Counted from the first letter of the stretch, positions 1-8,195 are shown. The stretch: DNA of 39,395 nt from Candidatus Bathyarchaeota archaeon (GCA_023131225.1 JAGLZW010000003.1:1-39395); one strand, 5' to 3'. The notes: generated by a model from the sequence alone, not told the origin. Numbers and translations are program-made.

Positions 1-1
1 T

Positions 2-388
2 TTCTTACCATCAAATAAAGGATTCAAAAAGAGACTATTTCTTCTAGTTGAAGAACAGATGAAAACGATAAGTTGGATCTCTACAATCAATTGCATCATC
101 CGAAAATCAAAATGGAAAGAATATCCTTTCGATGAAAATCTGTTAAACATAATCCCGGAAACAAGAAAATACGGCGGTGAAGATTATGACTGGACCTTAG
201 AAATGCTTGCAAGAGGATACAAGATAGTTTTAGATCCAGATTTCAGCGTTGTTCACACTCACGAGGAAGATATAGTGTTTGAAGTCTGTAGAGACTTGAG
301 AAACTATTTTGTTTATAAAAAGCTCCGAGAAAAAATCAAAAGGTTGAAAAGGCCAAGACACTCGTTTAAATTCTTGAAAAAGCAGTAG
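2..388 (+). CDS. Glycosyltransferase family 2, C-terminal part (cut by window edge)
   Basis: The reading frame is open to the left edge, so the first ATG in the window (position 59) is probably internal. The visible ~128 residues hold the pattern GGEDYDW followed by LARGYKI and a VVHTHE segment. This is the usual end of a GT-A glycosyltransferase family 2 domain, where the ED(x)D/W acidic motif carries the catalytic base and the downstream His helps bind the metal-diphosphate. A basic tail (KKLREKIKRLKRPRH) follows, with no membrane helix. Such enzymes transfer a sugar from a nucleotide or dolichol donor to glycans, lipids or S-layer protein. Donor and acceptor cannot be inferred. It converges on the AIR-synthase-like gene, 6 nt away. 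Family call is fairly sure; specificity unknown. Confidence 0.72.
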   Translation, partial: FLPSNKGFKKRLFLLVEEQMKTISWISTINCIIRKSKWKEYPFDENLLNIIPETRKYGGEDYDWTLEMLARGYKIVLDPDFSVVHTHEEDIVFEVCRDLRNYFVYKKLREKIKRLKRPRHSFKFLKKQ

Positions 389-394
389 AATTAG

Positions 395-1402
395 CTATTT
401 TTCTAAGCCTAGCCAAAGATGATCGGATACTGGTCTGATAAATTTGCTTACACTACCATCTTTATGTATAATGAGCCGTTTCTCTGAAGAAGAAAAAAGT
501 TCACCTATAATAATTGCGGCAATCCTGTTCTTTTCAAGAACCCTCACAACCTTGTCGGCAGCGCTTCTTTTCACAGCGATTAACAGGCTCCCAGAAGCAA
601 TGAGTTGCAGCGGGTCAATCTGGAAGAATTCGCATATTTTCAATGTTTCTTCAGCAATTGGCATCTTTTCTTCATAAACCTTGAACCCTACTCTTGAGGC
701 ATCAGCCAATTCATGTATTCCGCCTGCAACTCCGCCTTCTGTGGGGTCATGCATTGCTGTTACGTGGCCTGTTTGGAAGGCCAAGATTGCTTCTTTCACT
801 ATGCTTATGTGGTTGAAGAAATTTTCAGCTTTTCTTAAGGTTGATTTTCCTATCTCCCTCTCAAGTTGAGCGTGCTTGTCCGCTGCCAGAATAGCTGTAC
901 CCTCTATCCCCGCAGATTTCGTGAGTATCAGTATGTTGCCAGCTTTCGCGTCCTGTGCTGTTACATAACATCCTTTTTCAGTTATGCCCATGCAGCAACC
1001 GATAACTATTGGGAATGGTAGGTTAGGTGTGGTTTCTGAGTGCCCGCCAGTTATGGCTAAGCCCAGTTTTTTGGCTCCCACGTCTATCTGTTCGCAGATG
1101 GTTCTCACAGTTTTTCTTGTTGCGTTTTCGGGCAGTAGAAGGCAGGAGGCAAAGAAGGTTGGTTGTACGCCGAAGGTGGCTACGTCGTTCGCATTTATGT
1201 TTACCGCCAGCCATCCTATTCTTTCTAAAGCACCAGTGATTGGATCCATAGAAGTAACGAGTAACTTGTTTCCAACTTCAATTACAGCGCCATCTAAACC
1301 GTAAGATGGCCCTACAACAACTTCTCTACGTTTTGAGCCTAAGTGTTTGAGAATTACTTCTTTAAGGATTTCCGGCGGAACTTTTCCATAGGGAAGTTTC
1401 AT
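395..1402 (-). CDS. AIR synthase-related (PurM/HypE-fold) protein
   Basis: 335 residues with the two-domain PurM-like fold. The N-terminal part has GLDGAVIEVG and the NANDVATFGVQP helix, which in the family binds the ATP phosphates and metal. ITGGHSET follows, and the C-terminal domain has HDPTEGGVAGGIHELA and a SGSLLIAV strand. This layout matches HypE, selenophosphate synthase and archaeal AIR-synthase-related proteins, which use ATP to activate an oxygen or small acid. It ends in LWLGLEK and lacks the C-terminal Cys that HypE needs for thiocarboxamide transfer. No hyp genes lie nearby, so a true HypE is unlikely. The ATG has GAGGT about 9 nt upstream and a TTTAAA-like box near 1425-1433. 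Substrate unknown. Confidence 0.78.
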   Translation of the reverse strand: MKLPYGKVPPEILKEVILKHLGSKRREVVVGPSYGLDGAVIEVGNKLLVTSMDPITGALERIGWLAVNINANDVATFGVQPTFFASCLLLPENATRKTVRTICEQIDVGAKKLGLAITGGHSETTPNLPFPIVIGCCMGITEKGCYVTAQDAKAGNILILTKSAGIEGTAILAADKHAQLEREIGKSTLRKAENFFNHISIVKEAILAFQTGHVTAMHDPTEGGVAGGIHELADASRVGFKVYEEKMPIAEETLKICEFFQIDPLQLIASGSLLIAVKRSAADKVVRVLEKNRIAAIIIGELFSSSEKRLIIHKDGSVSKFIRPVSDHLWLGLEK

Positions 1403-1512
1403 ATGCTCGTAACCTCATAGTGCTTTAAATTCATTCTATTTTGACGTTACTATTTAGTAGCATGTTAGCAGAGCCTTAAATACTAAAATGTGTAGTGCGT
1501 CGAAAAAGTTAG

Positions 1513-2019
1513 CTAGCTTCGCATAATTTGAGGCAATCTTTTTCGTAAAACTACAGCTATGGGGATTCCTATAAGCCCTCCAATGACTATTTGACCTATA
1601 TTCCCAGGGATTTCTAACAATGCGGCCTCTGGTCCCCATAGATATATTTCAACTATGAAATATCCAACGATCATTTCAACTCCAGCCACAATCACAGCGA
1701 ATATATCTCGAAAAACACTCTTTTTATTCGTAATGAAACCCGCAAGGAAGCCCTCTGCACCTTTTATGAACAAAGTTGGGATTGCAAATACCGGAAATCC
1801 AATTATATCTGCCAATGACGAGCCTATTCCTCCAGCAACACCGCCAACAACAGGCCCGAAGGTTAATGCACTAACAAAAACCATCACATCTCCAACGTTA
1901 AAATATCCTCCCATAGGATTCGGAATTCGTATGAGTAGAGTTGCCACACAAACTAGCGCTGCCATGACTGCCCATAACGTTATTTGAATCAATGTTACTT
2001 TCATGGAGTTGATTTGCAT
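1513..2019 (-). CDS. ECF transporter S component (vitamin/cofactor uptake)
   Basis: About 168 mostly hydrophobic residues forming five or six membrane segments. GGYFNVGDVMVF and the glycine-rich GPVVGGVAGGIGSSLADI segment are the signature region of energy-coupling-factor S components, the membrane subunits that bind a vitamin or cofactor for uptake with shared EcfA/EcfT ATPase modules. No EcfA or EcfT gene is nearby, so it would use a shared module. I chose the ATG at 2019 because TTTTTATA at 2043-2050 puts transcription start at about 2020, giving a leaderless message. The same frame is open to an ATG at 2130, which would add a charged 37-residue tail and overlap the MFS gene. ATG 2004 is also possible. 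Ligand cannot be told. Confidence 0.72.
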   Translation of the reverse strand: MQINSMKVTLIQITLWAVMAALVCVATLLIRIPNPMGGYFNVGDVMVFVSALTFGPVVGGVAGGIGSSLADIIGFPVFAIPTLFIKGAEGFLAGFITNKKSVFRDIFAVIVAGVEMIVGYFIVEIYLWGPEAALLEIPGNIGQIVIGGLIGIPIAVVLRKRLPQIMRS

Positions 2020-2042
2020 GTCCTTAAATGAGAGGCAACTCG

Positions 2043-2050
2043 TATAAAAA
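2043..2050 (-). promoter_or_regulatory. TATA box for the ECF S-component gene
   Basis: On the minus strand this reads TTTTTATA, centred about 27 nt before the ATG at 2019. That is the archaeal TATA-to-start spacing for a leaderless transcript. It lies inside the longer alternative reading frame that starts at 2130, which is the main argument for the shorter protein. Confidence 0.5.
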
Positions 2051-2104
2051 ATGTACTTAGCATAGTCATATTCAGCTTTAACCTCTTTTTGGCTGTTGTT
2101 ATGT

Positions 2105-3283
2105 TTATTCTTCTCTTTTTTCCGGTTCATGAACTAGAGTAAGCGTCACAAAGAAGGCGGGGACAGTAAAAGCTATTGCAAGAAGGAAGGGCAGCTGTGG
2201 AGAAACATGCTCGTACAAGATACCTCCAATAAGGCTGCCAAACGCCATCAATATGAAATTTACAAAGTTAGTGAAGCCATTTACCTTCCCACGTTGTTCC
2301 TTTGGAACAAGATCAGCTTGCAAAGCACCAAAAGCCGAGTTCATCATAACCTGCGCCGCGCCCACCAACACGAGAGAAACAAAGAGCCTTAGCACATCTC
2401 CATTTACGTAAAGCCACATTGAAACCCCGAACATTACATATGCTCCCAAGAGTGGCAGCTTTCTGTTGAATTTGTCCACCGCCTTTCCTATAGGAATAGC
2501 GAGAACTATCATCGTAACAAACAATGCTGTGAGGATGAGCGGCCAGACGGCCTTGTCTATTAGAAGCTCTTCTACAGCGTATACGACAAAGTATAGCTGA
2601 ACCATGGCAATTCCAAAAATGGTTATCACCCCGGAAAGGAACAGATAAAACATTGAACGAGGCAGTGTTTTCCAGACGCCAAAGCTCTCTTTTAGGGCAA
2701 TCGGATAGCTATGCAGGAGTTCATTTAAGCTGGGTTTTTTAGCATTTACCACTGTTTCCTTTAATCGCAATAGTCTGAGGAATGCTGCAATTAAGAAGAA
2801 AACCACGACAACGCCATAGCCTATTCTCATGCCTTGAACCAGACCAAACTGACCGTAAAGTATGCCTGCGACAAAAGGTCCTGGAGTGGTGGCAGCACTT
2901 GTTATAAGCATGATTAAGCCAAATCCCATGCCTCTTCTTTCAGAGGGCACCGAATCAGCAATCATCGCCATCAAGGCTGGCTGATAGGTTGAGTTGAACA
3001 GACTCATTAACACGGCGCCAATCAATATGAAGTGCCATGAAGGCGCAACTGCGTATAGAATGAAGGAAAGCGCAACCCCGAAAGTCATGGAAGAAATGAG
3101 CCACTTTCTGCCAAACTTATCTGCCAAGTAGCCACCTGGAAACTGCATCGAAGCTAAAGCTAGAAATGAAAAAAGACCAATCATACCAAGAACTGTTTTC
3201 GTTGCTCCCAGCTCAAGAACGTAAAGTGAATAATAAGTCGCTGGAAGTTCCATGGCGAAATCTATTAGAATCCAGCTTACCAC
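2105..3283 (-). CDS. MFS transporter with disrupted or mis-framed start
   Basis: 392 residues with about 12 membrane helices. The motif GGYLADKFGRKW after helix 2 is the major facilitator superfamily motif A, and a long loop separates the two six-helix halves. It should move a small solute or drug by proton coupling; substrate unknown. The usable start is GTG at 3283, but this begins inside helix 1. The frame stays open upstream to 3361 and encodes a convincing MFS N-terminus (KEFSFIKGNYAVLVVSW) with no ATG, GTG or TTG. An ATG at 3365 lies in the +1 frame, and one base fewer in the A6 run (3346-3351) would join the two. The real N-terminus probably lies near 3365, and the gene is either frameshifted or misread there. 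Confidence 0.8.
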   Translation of the reverse strand: MVSWILIDFAMELPATYYSLYVLELGATKTVLGMIGLFSFLALASMQFPGGYLADKFGRKWLISSMTFGVALSFILYAVAPSWHFILIGAVLMSLFNSTYQPALMAMIADSVPSERRGMGFGLIMLITSAATTPGPFVAGILYGQFGLVQGMRIGYGVVVVFFLIAAFLRLLRLKETVVNAKKPSLNELLHSYPIALKESFGVWKTLPRSMFYLFLSGVITIFGIAMVQLYFVVYAVEELLIDKAVWPLILTALFVTMIVLAIPIGKAVDKFNRKLPLLGAYVMFGVSMWLYVNGDVLRLFVSLVLVGAAQVMMNSAFGALQADLVPKEQRGKVNGFTNFVNFILMAFGSLIGGILYEHVSPQLPFLLAIAFTVPAFFVTLTLVHEPEKREE

Positions 3284-3488
3284 CAGAACGGCGTAATTGC
3301 CTTTAATGAACGAGAATTCCTTTCTTAGACCTTTAACAAACGGCGTTTTTTGCGTCTCCTTTCATGCACTCTTATACTTTGAGCAGTGAAGTTATTGTTT
3401 CTGGGCAAAAATACTCAAAAACTGGTCACGAACGCGTGTTTAAGCTTATCAATAACTGCCAACAATTCTTCGATTTTCAAGGCATAAA

Positions 3489-4712
3489 TCATAAGTCTAA
3501 AGATAGCTTGTCTACCTTCTTCGGTGTTTTTTCAAAGGTCACTCCTCGTTCGGTCCTCAAGTTTTCAGTGTATTTAACTTCACCGTAAACGTGGCAGCCT
3601 GACTCTAGGCTTATACTCTCTCCATACAGATTTCTGGCTCTAGCCTCTCTTTCCACTGTTATTGTCTTAGCGTAAACGTCCTCGACATGTGCTCTTTTGC
3701 CTATCATTGCTTCATCTGCCTTTATAGGTCCTTTGACTTTGCCTCTCCGTCCAATTTCGACATAGGATGCGTGGACACCTTCGGCGGTTTCAATGGAGCC
3801 ACCTACAGAAATTTTTGAGCGGGCAGTTGCTTTTCTTGCACGTAGCCGACCGCCCACGTCAATGTTTCTGGCAGTCAATTCTTGGTCTATTTCTGCTATA
3901 CCTCCCACGTCGAGTTTTCCAGAAAGCTTCATGTTGCCGCCAACTTGTACTTTTCCTCCCACGTTCAAGTCAACTCCTTCAGCTGAGCCAGAAATGGCAA
4001 AAACCCCGCCAACGTCGATGTCACCAAATTTTAAATCGCCTTCAACTTTGCAAGAGCCACCTACGTCTATGTCGCCACCGCTGCTCTTTCCAGCAAGTTT
4101 CACTGTACCTCCAACACTGATCTTCTGAAATTCAAGCGACTCCTTTGAGACAAAACTGCCGCCAACATCAACTCTGTTGATTTTTCCGCCGTTAACCTCT
4201 ACTTTTCCTCCCACGTCGATATCTTTTATGTCGACCTTCGATTCAATTTTCACCGAACCGCCAACGTCAATGTTTTCAGTTTTTACCTCGCCTTTAGCTT
4301 TGAAAGTGCCACCTACATCTATTTTTCGAGCGGTTGTAGCGCCATCTACTATGAGGCTGCCTCCAACCTCCACTTCTTCAACATCAAAATTTTTCTCTAC
4401 CGTCAAACTTCTGTCTACATCTACCTTTTTCGCAGTCATATTCCCAGTAATAACTAAACGCCCATCTTCTATATTGACTCGGTTTCTAATTTCAAGATCT
4501 CCCTTAACAGTGACATCATCTTCGCCATCCAAATTTTCCGCTGAGAGACTGCATTCGAAGACACAGTCGCCCTCAACGTATATGGTACCTGAAACAGCGA
4601 CTTTTGGCGGAGTTCCTTTACCCTTCACTACAACATGCCTTCCAACTTCCAAATCACCCTCAACAACATCCAACGTAGCGGTGCTTCTTGAAGGAATAAC
4701 GTTTTCCGACAT
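3489..4712 (-). CDS. Bactofilin-like polymer-forming protein with ~12 beta-helix repeats
   Basis: 407 residues made almost wholly of short beta-strand repeats. The pattern [I/V/L]-[D/S/E/N]-V-G-G recurs about twelve times, every ~20 residues, through the middle (about residues 120-320). Less regular VxVxG-type coils sit on both sides. This is a right-handed beta-helix of the bactofilin/DUF583 'polymer-forming cytoskeletal' type, far longer than the ~120-150 residues of a typical bactofilin. There is no signal peptide or membrane segment, so it should act in the cytoplasm, likely as a filament or scaffold. I start at ATG 4712 because AGGTGA lies 7 nt upstream and a TATA box (4750-4758) about 40 nt upstream; the frame extends to 4781 but that leader looks non-coding. 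Divergent from the KaiC gene. Confidence 0.75.
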   Translation of the reverse strand: MSENVIPSRSTATLDVVEGDLEVGRHVVVKGKGTPPKVAVSGTIYVEGDCVFECSLSAENLDGEDDVTVKGDLEIRNRVNIEDGRLVITGNMTAKKVDVDRSLTVEKNFDVEEVEVGGSLIVDGATTARKIDVGGTFKAKGEVKTENIDVGGSVKIESKVDIKDIDVGGKVEVNGGKINRVDVGGSFVSKESLEFQKISVGGTVKLAGKSSGGDIDVGGSCKVEGDLKFGDIDVGGVFAISGSAEGVDLNVGGKVQVGGNMKLSGKLDVGGIAEIDQELTARNIDVGGRLRARKATARSKISVGGSIETAEGVHASYVEIGRRGKVKGPIKADEAMIGKRAHVEDVYAKTITVEREARARNLYGESISLESGCHVYGEVKYTENLRTERGVTFEKTPKKVDKLSLDL

Positions 4713-4748
4713 AGCGTTTTCACCTAAATGTAGGTAGCACAATCGTGA

Positions 4749-4901
4749 GTATAAAAGGCAACGCACATGTAGGATACACATATTGTAGTCACAATTTGTG
4801 ACTATGAAGAGATATTACAGTTTGTCCTGTGATTTTTCACACACGCGAGCATAATCTATAAATATTCACGAAAAGCTATCTAAAGTTATCAGGTGAGATA
4901 T
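4749..4901. promoter_or_regulatory. Divergent promoter region between bactofilin-like gene and KaiC gene
   Basis: Two archaeal core promoters point away from each other. Minus strand: TTTTATA at about 4750-4758, start predicted near 4727, then AGGTGA before ATG 4712. Plus strand: CTATAAATATT at 4856-4866, start predicted near 4886, then AGGTGA at 4891-4896, 5 nt before TTG 4902. Both leaders are about 15 nt and carry the same ribosome-binding site, so the two genes look like a co-regulated divergent pair. Confidence 0.6.
4786..4804. promoter_or_regulatory. Perfect palindrome, likely operator (9-bp arms, 1-nt centre)
   Basis: The left arm TAGTCACAA (4786-4794) and right arm TTGTGACTA (4796-4804) are exact reverse complements around one T. 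It sits between the two divergent TATA boxes, about 30 bp upstream of the bactofilin-like promoter and about 55 bp upstream of the KaiC promoter. Size and symmetry suit a dimeric helix-turn-helix regulator. Which protein binds is unknown. Confidence 0.55.
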
Positions 4902-5660
4902 TTGTCAAAAAAGGTTCGTACTGGGATTCCAGGTCTAGACGAACTGGTTGACGGTGGGTTTCCTGAAGGCAGGGTTATTTTGGTTATTGGAGGACCAGGC
5001 ACAGGAAAAACCATTATGTGCGGCCAGTTTTTGCACAAAGGAATCTATGAAAATCAAGAAAATGGCGTTTTTGTCAGTCTAGACGAAAGCAAGGATCACT
5101 TCTACTCTGAAATGCAACAATTCGGGAAAAATTTCCAGAAGGCAGAGGAAGAGGGGCGATTCGCTTTTATAGACGCCACACGAATGTCGCAAGTGGCTAT
5201 GCTGAAGGAGAAACTGTACAAAGAGGAATCTAAGAGCTTACGGGGTAAGCAACTCTCCATTGATAGACTAGTCGAAAATTTGCGAGCAAAAATCTCTGCA
5301 ATTAATGCGAAAAGGGTTGCAGTGGACACTTTGGCAGCACTCACATACCGATTTCCAGATCCTGCAGAGCGAAGGACCGCAGTTATGGATTTGATTGGAT
5401 CACTGGCGGATTTGGGAGTTACCAACCTTGTGACCACTGAATTAAGTCAATTGAGCTTGGAACGAAATGCTTTAGAAGAAGAATTCTTGGTTCACGGAGT
5501 TATCATGATGCAAACTCTATTTTCAGGAGCGACTACAACGAGAGCGATACAAGTCGAAAAGATGAGAGAAGCCAAGGTCAACCCGAGTCTTGTACCATAT
5601 TCAATAGGTCCGAATGGCATTGAGGTCTTTCCCAACATGCCGCTATTCGGGGAAAAGTAG
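4902..5660 (+). CDS. KaiC-like RecA-superfamily ATPase, single domain
   Basis: About 252 residues in one KaiC/RecA domain. It opens with RTGIPGLDELVDGGFPEG, the classic KaiC entry, followed by the Walker A P-loop GGPGTGKT (residues ~30-37). A Walker-B-like strand KRVAVDTLAAL and a C-terminal KMREAKVNPSLVPYSIG segment follow. Archaeal single-domain KaiC homologues bind and hydrolyse ATP and act as signalling switches with partner proteins, not as a clock. The frame opens at GTG 4893, but I prefer TTG 4902: AGGTGA (4891-4896) lies at ideal 5-nt spacing and the protein then begins at the usual SKKVRTGIPG. Converges, 32 nt apart, on a gene for a degenerate KaiC-like fusion. Confidence 0.88.
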   Translation: MSKKVRTGIPGLDELVDGGFPEGRVILVIGGPGTGKTIMCGQFLHKGIYENQENGVFVSLDESKDHFYSEMQQFGKNFQKAEEEGRFAFIDATRMSQVAMLKEKLYKEESKSLRGKQLSIDRLVENLRAKISAINAKRVAVDTLAALTYRFPDPAERRTAVMDLIGSLADLGVTNLVTTELSQLSLERNALEEEFLVHGVIMMQTLFSGATTTRAIQVEKMREAKVNPSLVPYSIGPNGIEVFPNMPLFGEK

Positions 5661-5692
5661 GTTCATAAACTCTGAACTAAGCGGTTAAGACC

Positions 5693-7051
5693 TTATAGCT
5701 GCTTTCTTTCCTTTCGTATCTGCAGTTTCTCTTTTATCAGAGGTATTTCACGCTCTAGATATCTTTGATTATACATTTTCTTGATTCGTAAGTGTTTTTT
5801 GAGACCTTTTTTGCTTTTCTTCTCGTAAATGCTGATCTCTCCTTCAAACAGACCTAGAATTGCTTGAACGTCTTCCGAAGCATGCATCTGAGGATTCATC
5901 ACAGCCAGAGTGGTGAACCCTTTTGACCTCAACTCTGGGATAAGCCCAGTTAACCATCTTCTGGTTTGAACAGCGTGATGCCGAAGCAAAACGTCTGAGA
6001 TAATTTCGATACAAGCCCTTCTTTGGCCCTTTTGGGAAGTGTCGAGTTTACGGAAAGCTGAGGTTAAGGCAATGTTAATATCAGTAAGGTTTTCCACACC
6101 CTTCAATTTGAATACATTAGGTAAGTCTTTGATGATTGTGTCTGCTTGGGGATTGCATATAAACAGGTAGAAGTTTGACCGAAATTCTTCTGCGAGGGTT
6201 TTTATTCCGCTAGCCTCTCTAGTAATGTAAAACGTGATTTGCCTTTCTTTTGCTCCTGTTTCAAGAAATCTTTTAATCAGTAGATCCCTTTCATCACAGG
6301 AAATTGAGGTTAATATAACCGCAAAATTTTCAGGGATCCCACCGAGAAGAGAGTTATCGAGATCTTTATATCCTGTTCTAATACGACTGGGAAGACCAGC
6401 ATCCAAGATGTTAATCTTTACAGGTTCGAGCTCACAGAACATTTGGTGCCCAGTTTCATCTGCGTAATCAATTTTTGGCTTTACTGCAAATGTACCTTTG
6501 TTAAGAGACCTTAGGGTAAGTCTGATTTCTTCGGTCATTAGTGGGTCAAGTCTTTTTCCGTTCATGTCAAGATCTCTGTCCTCGAAGTCACAGAAATCTG
6601 GTTTGGCAACTAACTCGAAACCTGCTGGGAGAAATCCCTCAACTTTAACCAAGATGGCCGGTGCGTCTCCTGTATTGACCATCTCTATTTCTAAGTTGAC
6701 ATCTTCGCCAATTTTTACCTCATTTTCTCTAAGAATTAGTTTTGCTTGTATGCGTGCCCGCACAGGCAAGATTTTTTCATCCAGAGCTGCAAAAAGCTTG
6801 CGCATTTGCTTGAAAGTGTCTAAATACTCTAGGCCGCGTTTTGTGATCTTATAAATCTTAGAGTTGTCAACACTCTTTTCCTTGACAAAGCCCCTTGAAG
6901 CTAGAAAAATCAACGACTTTTTAGCTCTGTCAACTGGCAAGTTTGCACCATAAGAGGCTCTAGTTAATCGGCAGGAACCCCTTCTTGCAACGATGTCCAA
7001 TAAATCTGCGTATATCTCATATCTTGTCCTTCGGTTTCCCAAATACTCCAC
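5693..7051 (-). CDS. Winged-helix + CARDB-like + degenerate KaiC-like fusion protein
   Basis: 452 residues in three parts. Residues ~1-85 are a winged helix (RTRYEIYADLLDIV ... YKITKRGLEYLD) like archaeal DNA-binding wHTH proteins. Residues ~95-215 form an immunoglobulin-like domain with CARDB/NEW3 features (EIEMVNTGDAPAILVKVEG). Residues ~225-435 follow the KaiC entry (RTGYKDLDNSLLGGIPE), but the P-loop position reads SISCDERDL instead of GxxGxGKT, so ATP binding in the usual way is unlikely. The C-terminus is strongly basic. It starts at GTG 7051, overlapping the end of the flippase-like gene by 35 nt, which suggests translational coupling. It may be a DNA-binding partner of the neighbouring intact KaiC; that is inference. 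Confidence 0.72.
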   Translation of the reverse strand: MEYLGNRRTRYEIYADLLDIVARRGSCRLTRASYGANLPVDRAKKSLIFLASRGFVKEKSVDNSKIYKITKRGLEYLDTFKQMRKLFAALDEKILPVRARIQAKLILRENEVKIGEDVNLEIEMVNTGDAPAILVKVEGFLPAGFELVAKPDFCDFEDRDLDMNGKRLDPLMTEEIRLTLRSLNKGTFAVKPKIDYADETGHQMFCELEPVKINILDAGLPSRIRTGYKDLDNSLLGGIPENFAVILTSISCDERDLLIKRFLETGAKERQITFYITREASGIKTLAEEFRSNFYLFICNPQADTIIKDLPNVFKLKGVENLTDINIALTSAFRKLDTSQKGQRRACIEIISDVLLRHHAVQTRRWLTGLIPELRSKGFTTLAVMNPQMHASEDVQAILGLFEGEISIYEKKSKKGLKKHLRIKKMYNQRYLEREIPLIKEKLQIRKERKQL

Positions 7052-8099
7052 TTTCCATCAAACCTTTCACACCGAGCCATTGGACTGCAGCGAACCCAAT
7101 AAGTAATCTCAACCACACAGTTAAAATCCTTATGAGAATAGTGGCAGCCGCGCTAGTATCTGGTGGTATGGCAAATAGAACAAACAGCGTTATCATGATA
7201 ATGTCGGGTAGTCCTACCTCAGCGGGGACACCTATAGGAATTGATTTTATTGCAATCATAAGAGTATAGATAACAACTATTTTCAGCAAAAGAATTGGTA
7301 TATTTGGCTCCAAGTAACCTATTGAAACGAAAACTAGGAAAACAATAGCAATGCTAGAAAGCCATGTCAGAACATAAAAGAATATTGGCGGAATCAGTTT
7401 TGCTGGGGTCGAACTAAAAATTCTTAACGATTTATAGAAACCTCTTAGCGCGTCAACTATTGTAGTTTGAAAATGTTCCAGTTTAAAACGTCCTCTTGAG
7501 ACACGCTCTACAAAACGCATTACAGCGTTAATCAACCGCTCTGTCAATTTCTCCTTGACACAAATTATCACCAAGAATACGAAGGCAACTGCACTTAGGG
7601 CAGTCATAGTTACGAGTATTTGAAGCATTAAACCTGAAACAGAATAATTAAGGGACAGTAACCCCAGAAAGCCTAAGAGGAGGGCGACAATAGTCGTAAT
7701 TGTGCCTAACATTCGTTGACTGACAAGAGAGGCAATAACCTTCCCCGAATTGACATTTGGCTCTTTTGACATTAAATAGGCTTTAGTTATCTCTCCGCTA
7801 ACAGATTCCGCTGGAATAAGAAGATCAGTAAACATGCCAATCCACACATACGCAAAAGTCTTTTTTAGAGGAATTTTAATTGACAAAGGCAGTAAGAGGT
7901 ATTGCCAAGTCAAAGTGAAAAAGAACGTTTCCACGATGAGCACTAATGCAGCTAAAGAGTAAATTAGCATATTCGCGCGTTGAATTACACCTATCATTTC
8001 TGGGATATTGACGAATAGGATTAAGTAAAGAACGAAAGCCAAAAGACCAATTACGAGAAGAGGAACAGTTTTCAACAGTATTCTACGTCTTTCGTTCAT
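7017..8099 (-). CDS. Flippase-like membrane protein (LPG synthase TM / UPF0104 family)
   Basis: 360 residues with about eight membrane helices. The segments FTLTWQYLLLPL, PAESVSGEITKAYL and a late IPIGVPAEVGLPDIIMI match the flippase-like family of lysylphosphatidylglycerol-synthase membrane domains (AglD/UPF0104). In archaea these are linked to moving lipid-linked sugars or lipids across the membrane; the exact cargo here is unknown. The conserved glycine/proline/glutamate motifs (PAE-SGE and PAEVGLPD) are intact. ATG start at 8099. Its 3' end overlaps the winged-helix/KaiC-like gene by 35 nt, so the two are probably co-translated. CTP synthase lies 97 nt upstream on the same strand. Confidence 0.8.
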   Translation of the reverse strand: MNERRRILLKTVPLLVIGLLAFVLYLILFVNIPEMIGVIQRANMLIYSLAALVLIVETFFFTLTWQYLLLPLSIKIPLKKTFAYVWIGMFTDLLIPAESVSGEITKAYLMSKEPNVNSGKVIASLVSQRMLGTITTIVALLLGFLGLLSLNYSVSGLMLQILVTMTALSAVAFVFLVIICVKEKLTERLINAVMRFVERVSRGRFKLEHFQTTIVDALRGFYKSLRIFSSTPAKLIPPIFFYVLTWLSSIAIVFLVFVSIGYLEPNIPILLLKIVVIYTLMIAIKSIPIGVPAEVGLPDIIMITLFVLFAIPPDTSAAATILIRILTVWLRLLIGFAAVQWLGVKGLMESGVFGKPKDKI

Positions 8100-8195
8100 C
8101 TACCACGGCATCCAACATGAAGAGTAAAGGCAGTAGCTCTTCTATATATTGTATTCACTAAATATCCTAGCATTATTCTCATACTCAAATATACT

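Noticed and set aside
395-1402. HypE hydrogenase maturation protein
   Set aside because: The fold matches, but the essential C-terminal Cys is missing and no hyp genes are nearby; kept as AIR-synthase-related.
3364-3588. 74-codon plus-strand frame
   Set aside because: Overlaps the 3' end of the bactofilin-like gene and the MFS leader, no ribosome site, no family-like sequence.
3767-4737. Long plus-strand frames opposite the bactofilin-like gene
   Set aside because: They follow the repeat period of the minus-strand gene and show low-complexity T/S/P-rich translations; shadows of the repeats.
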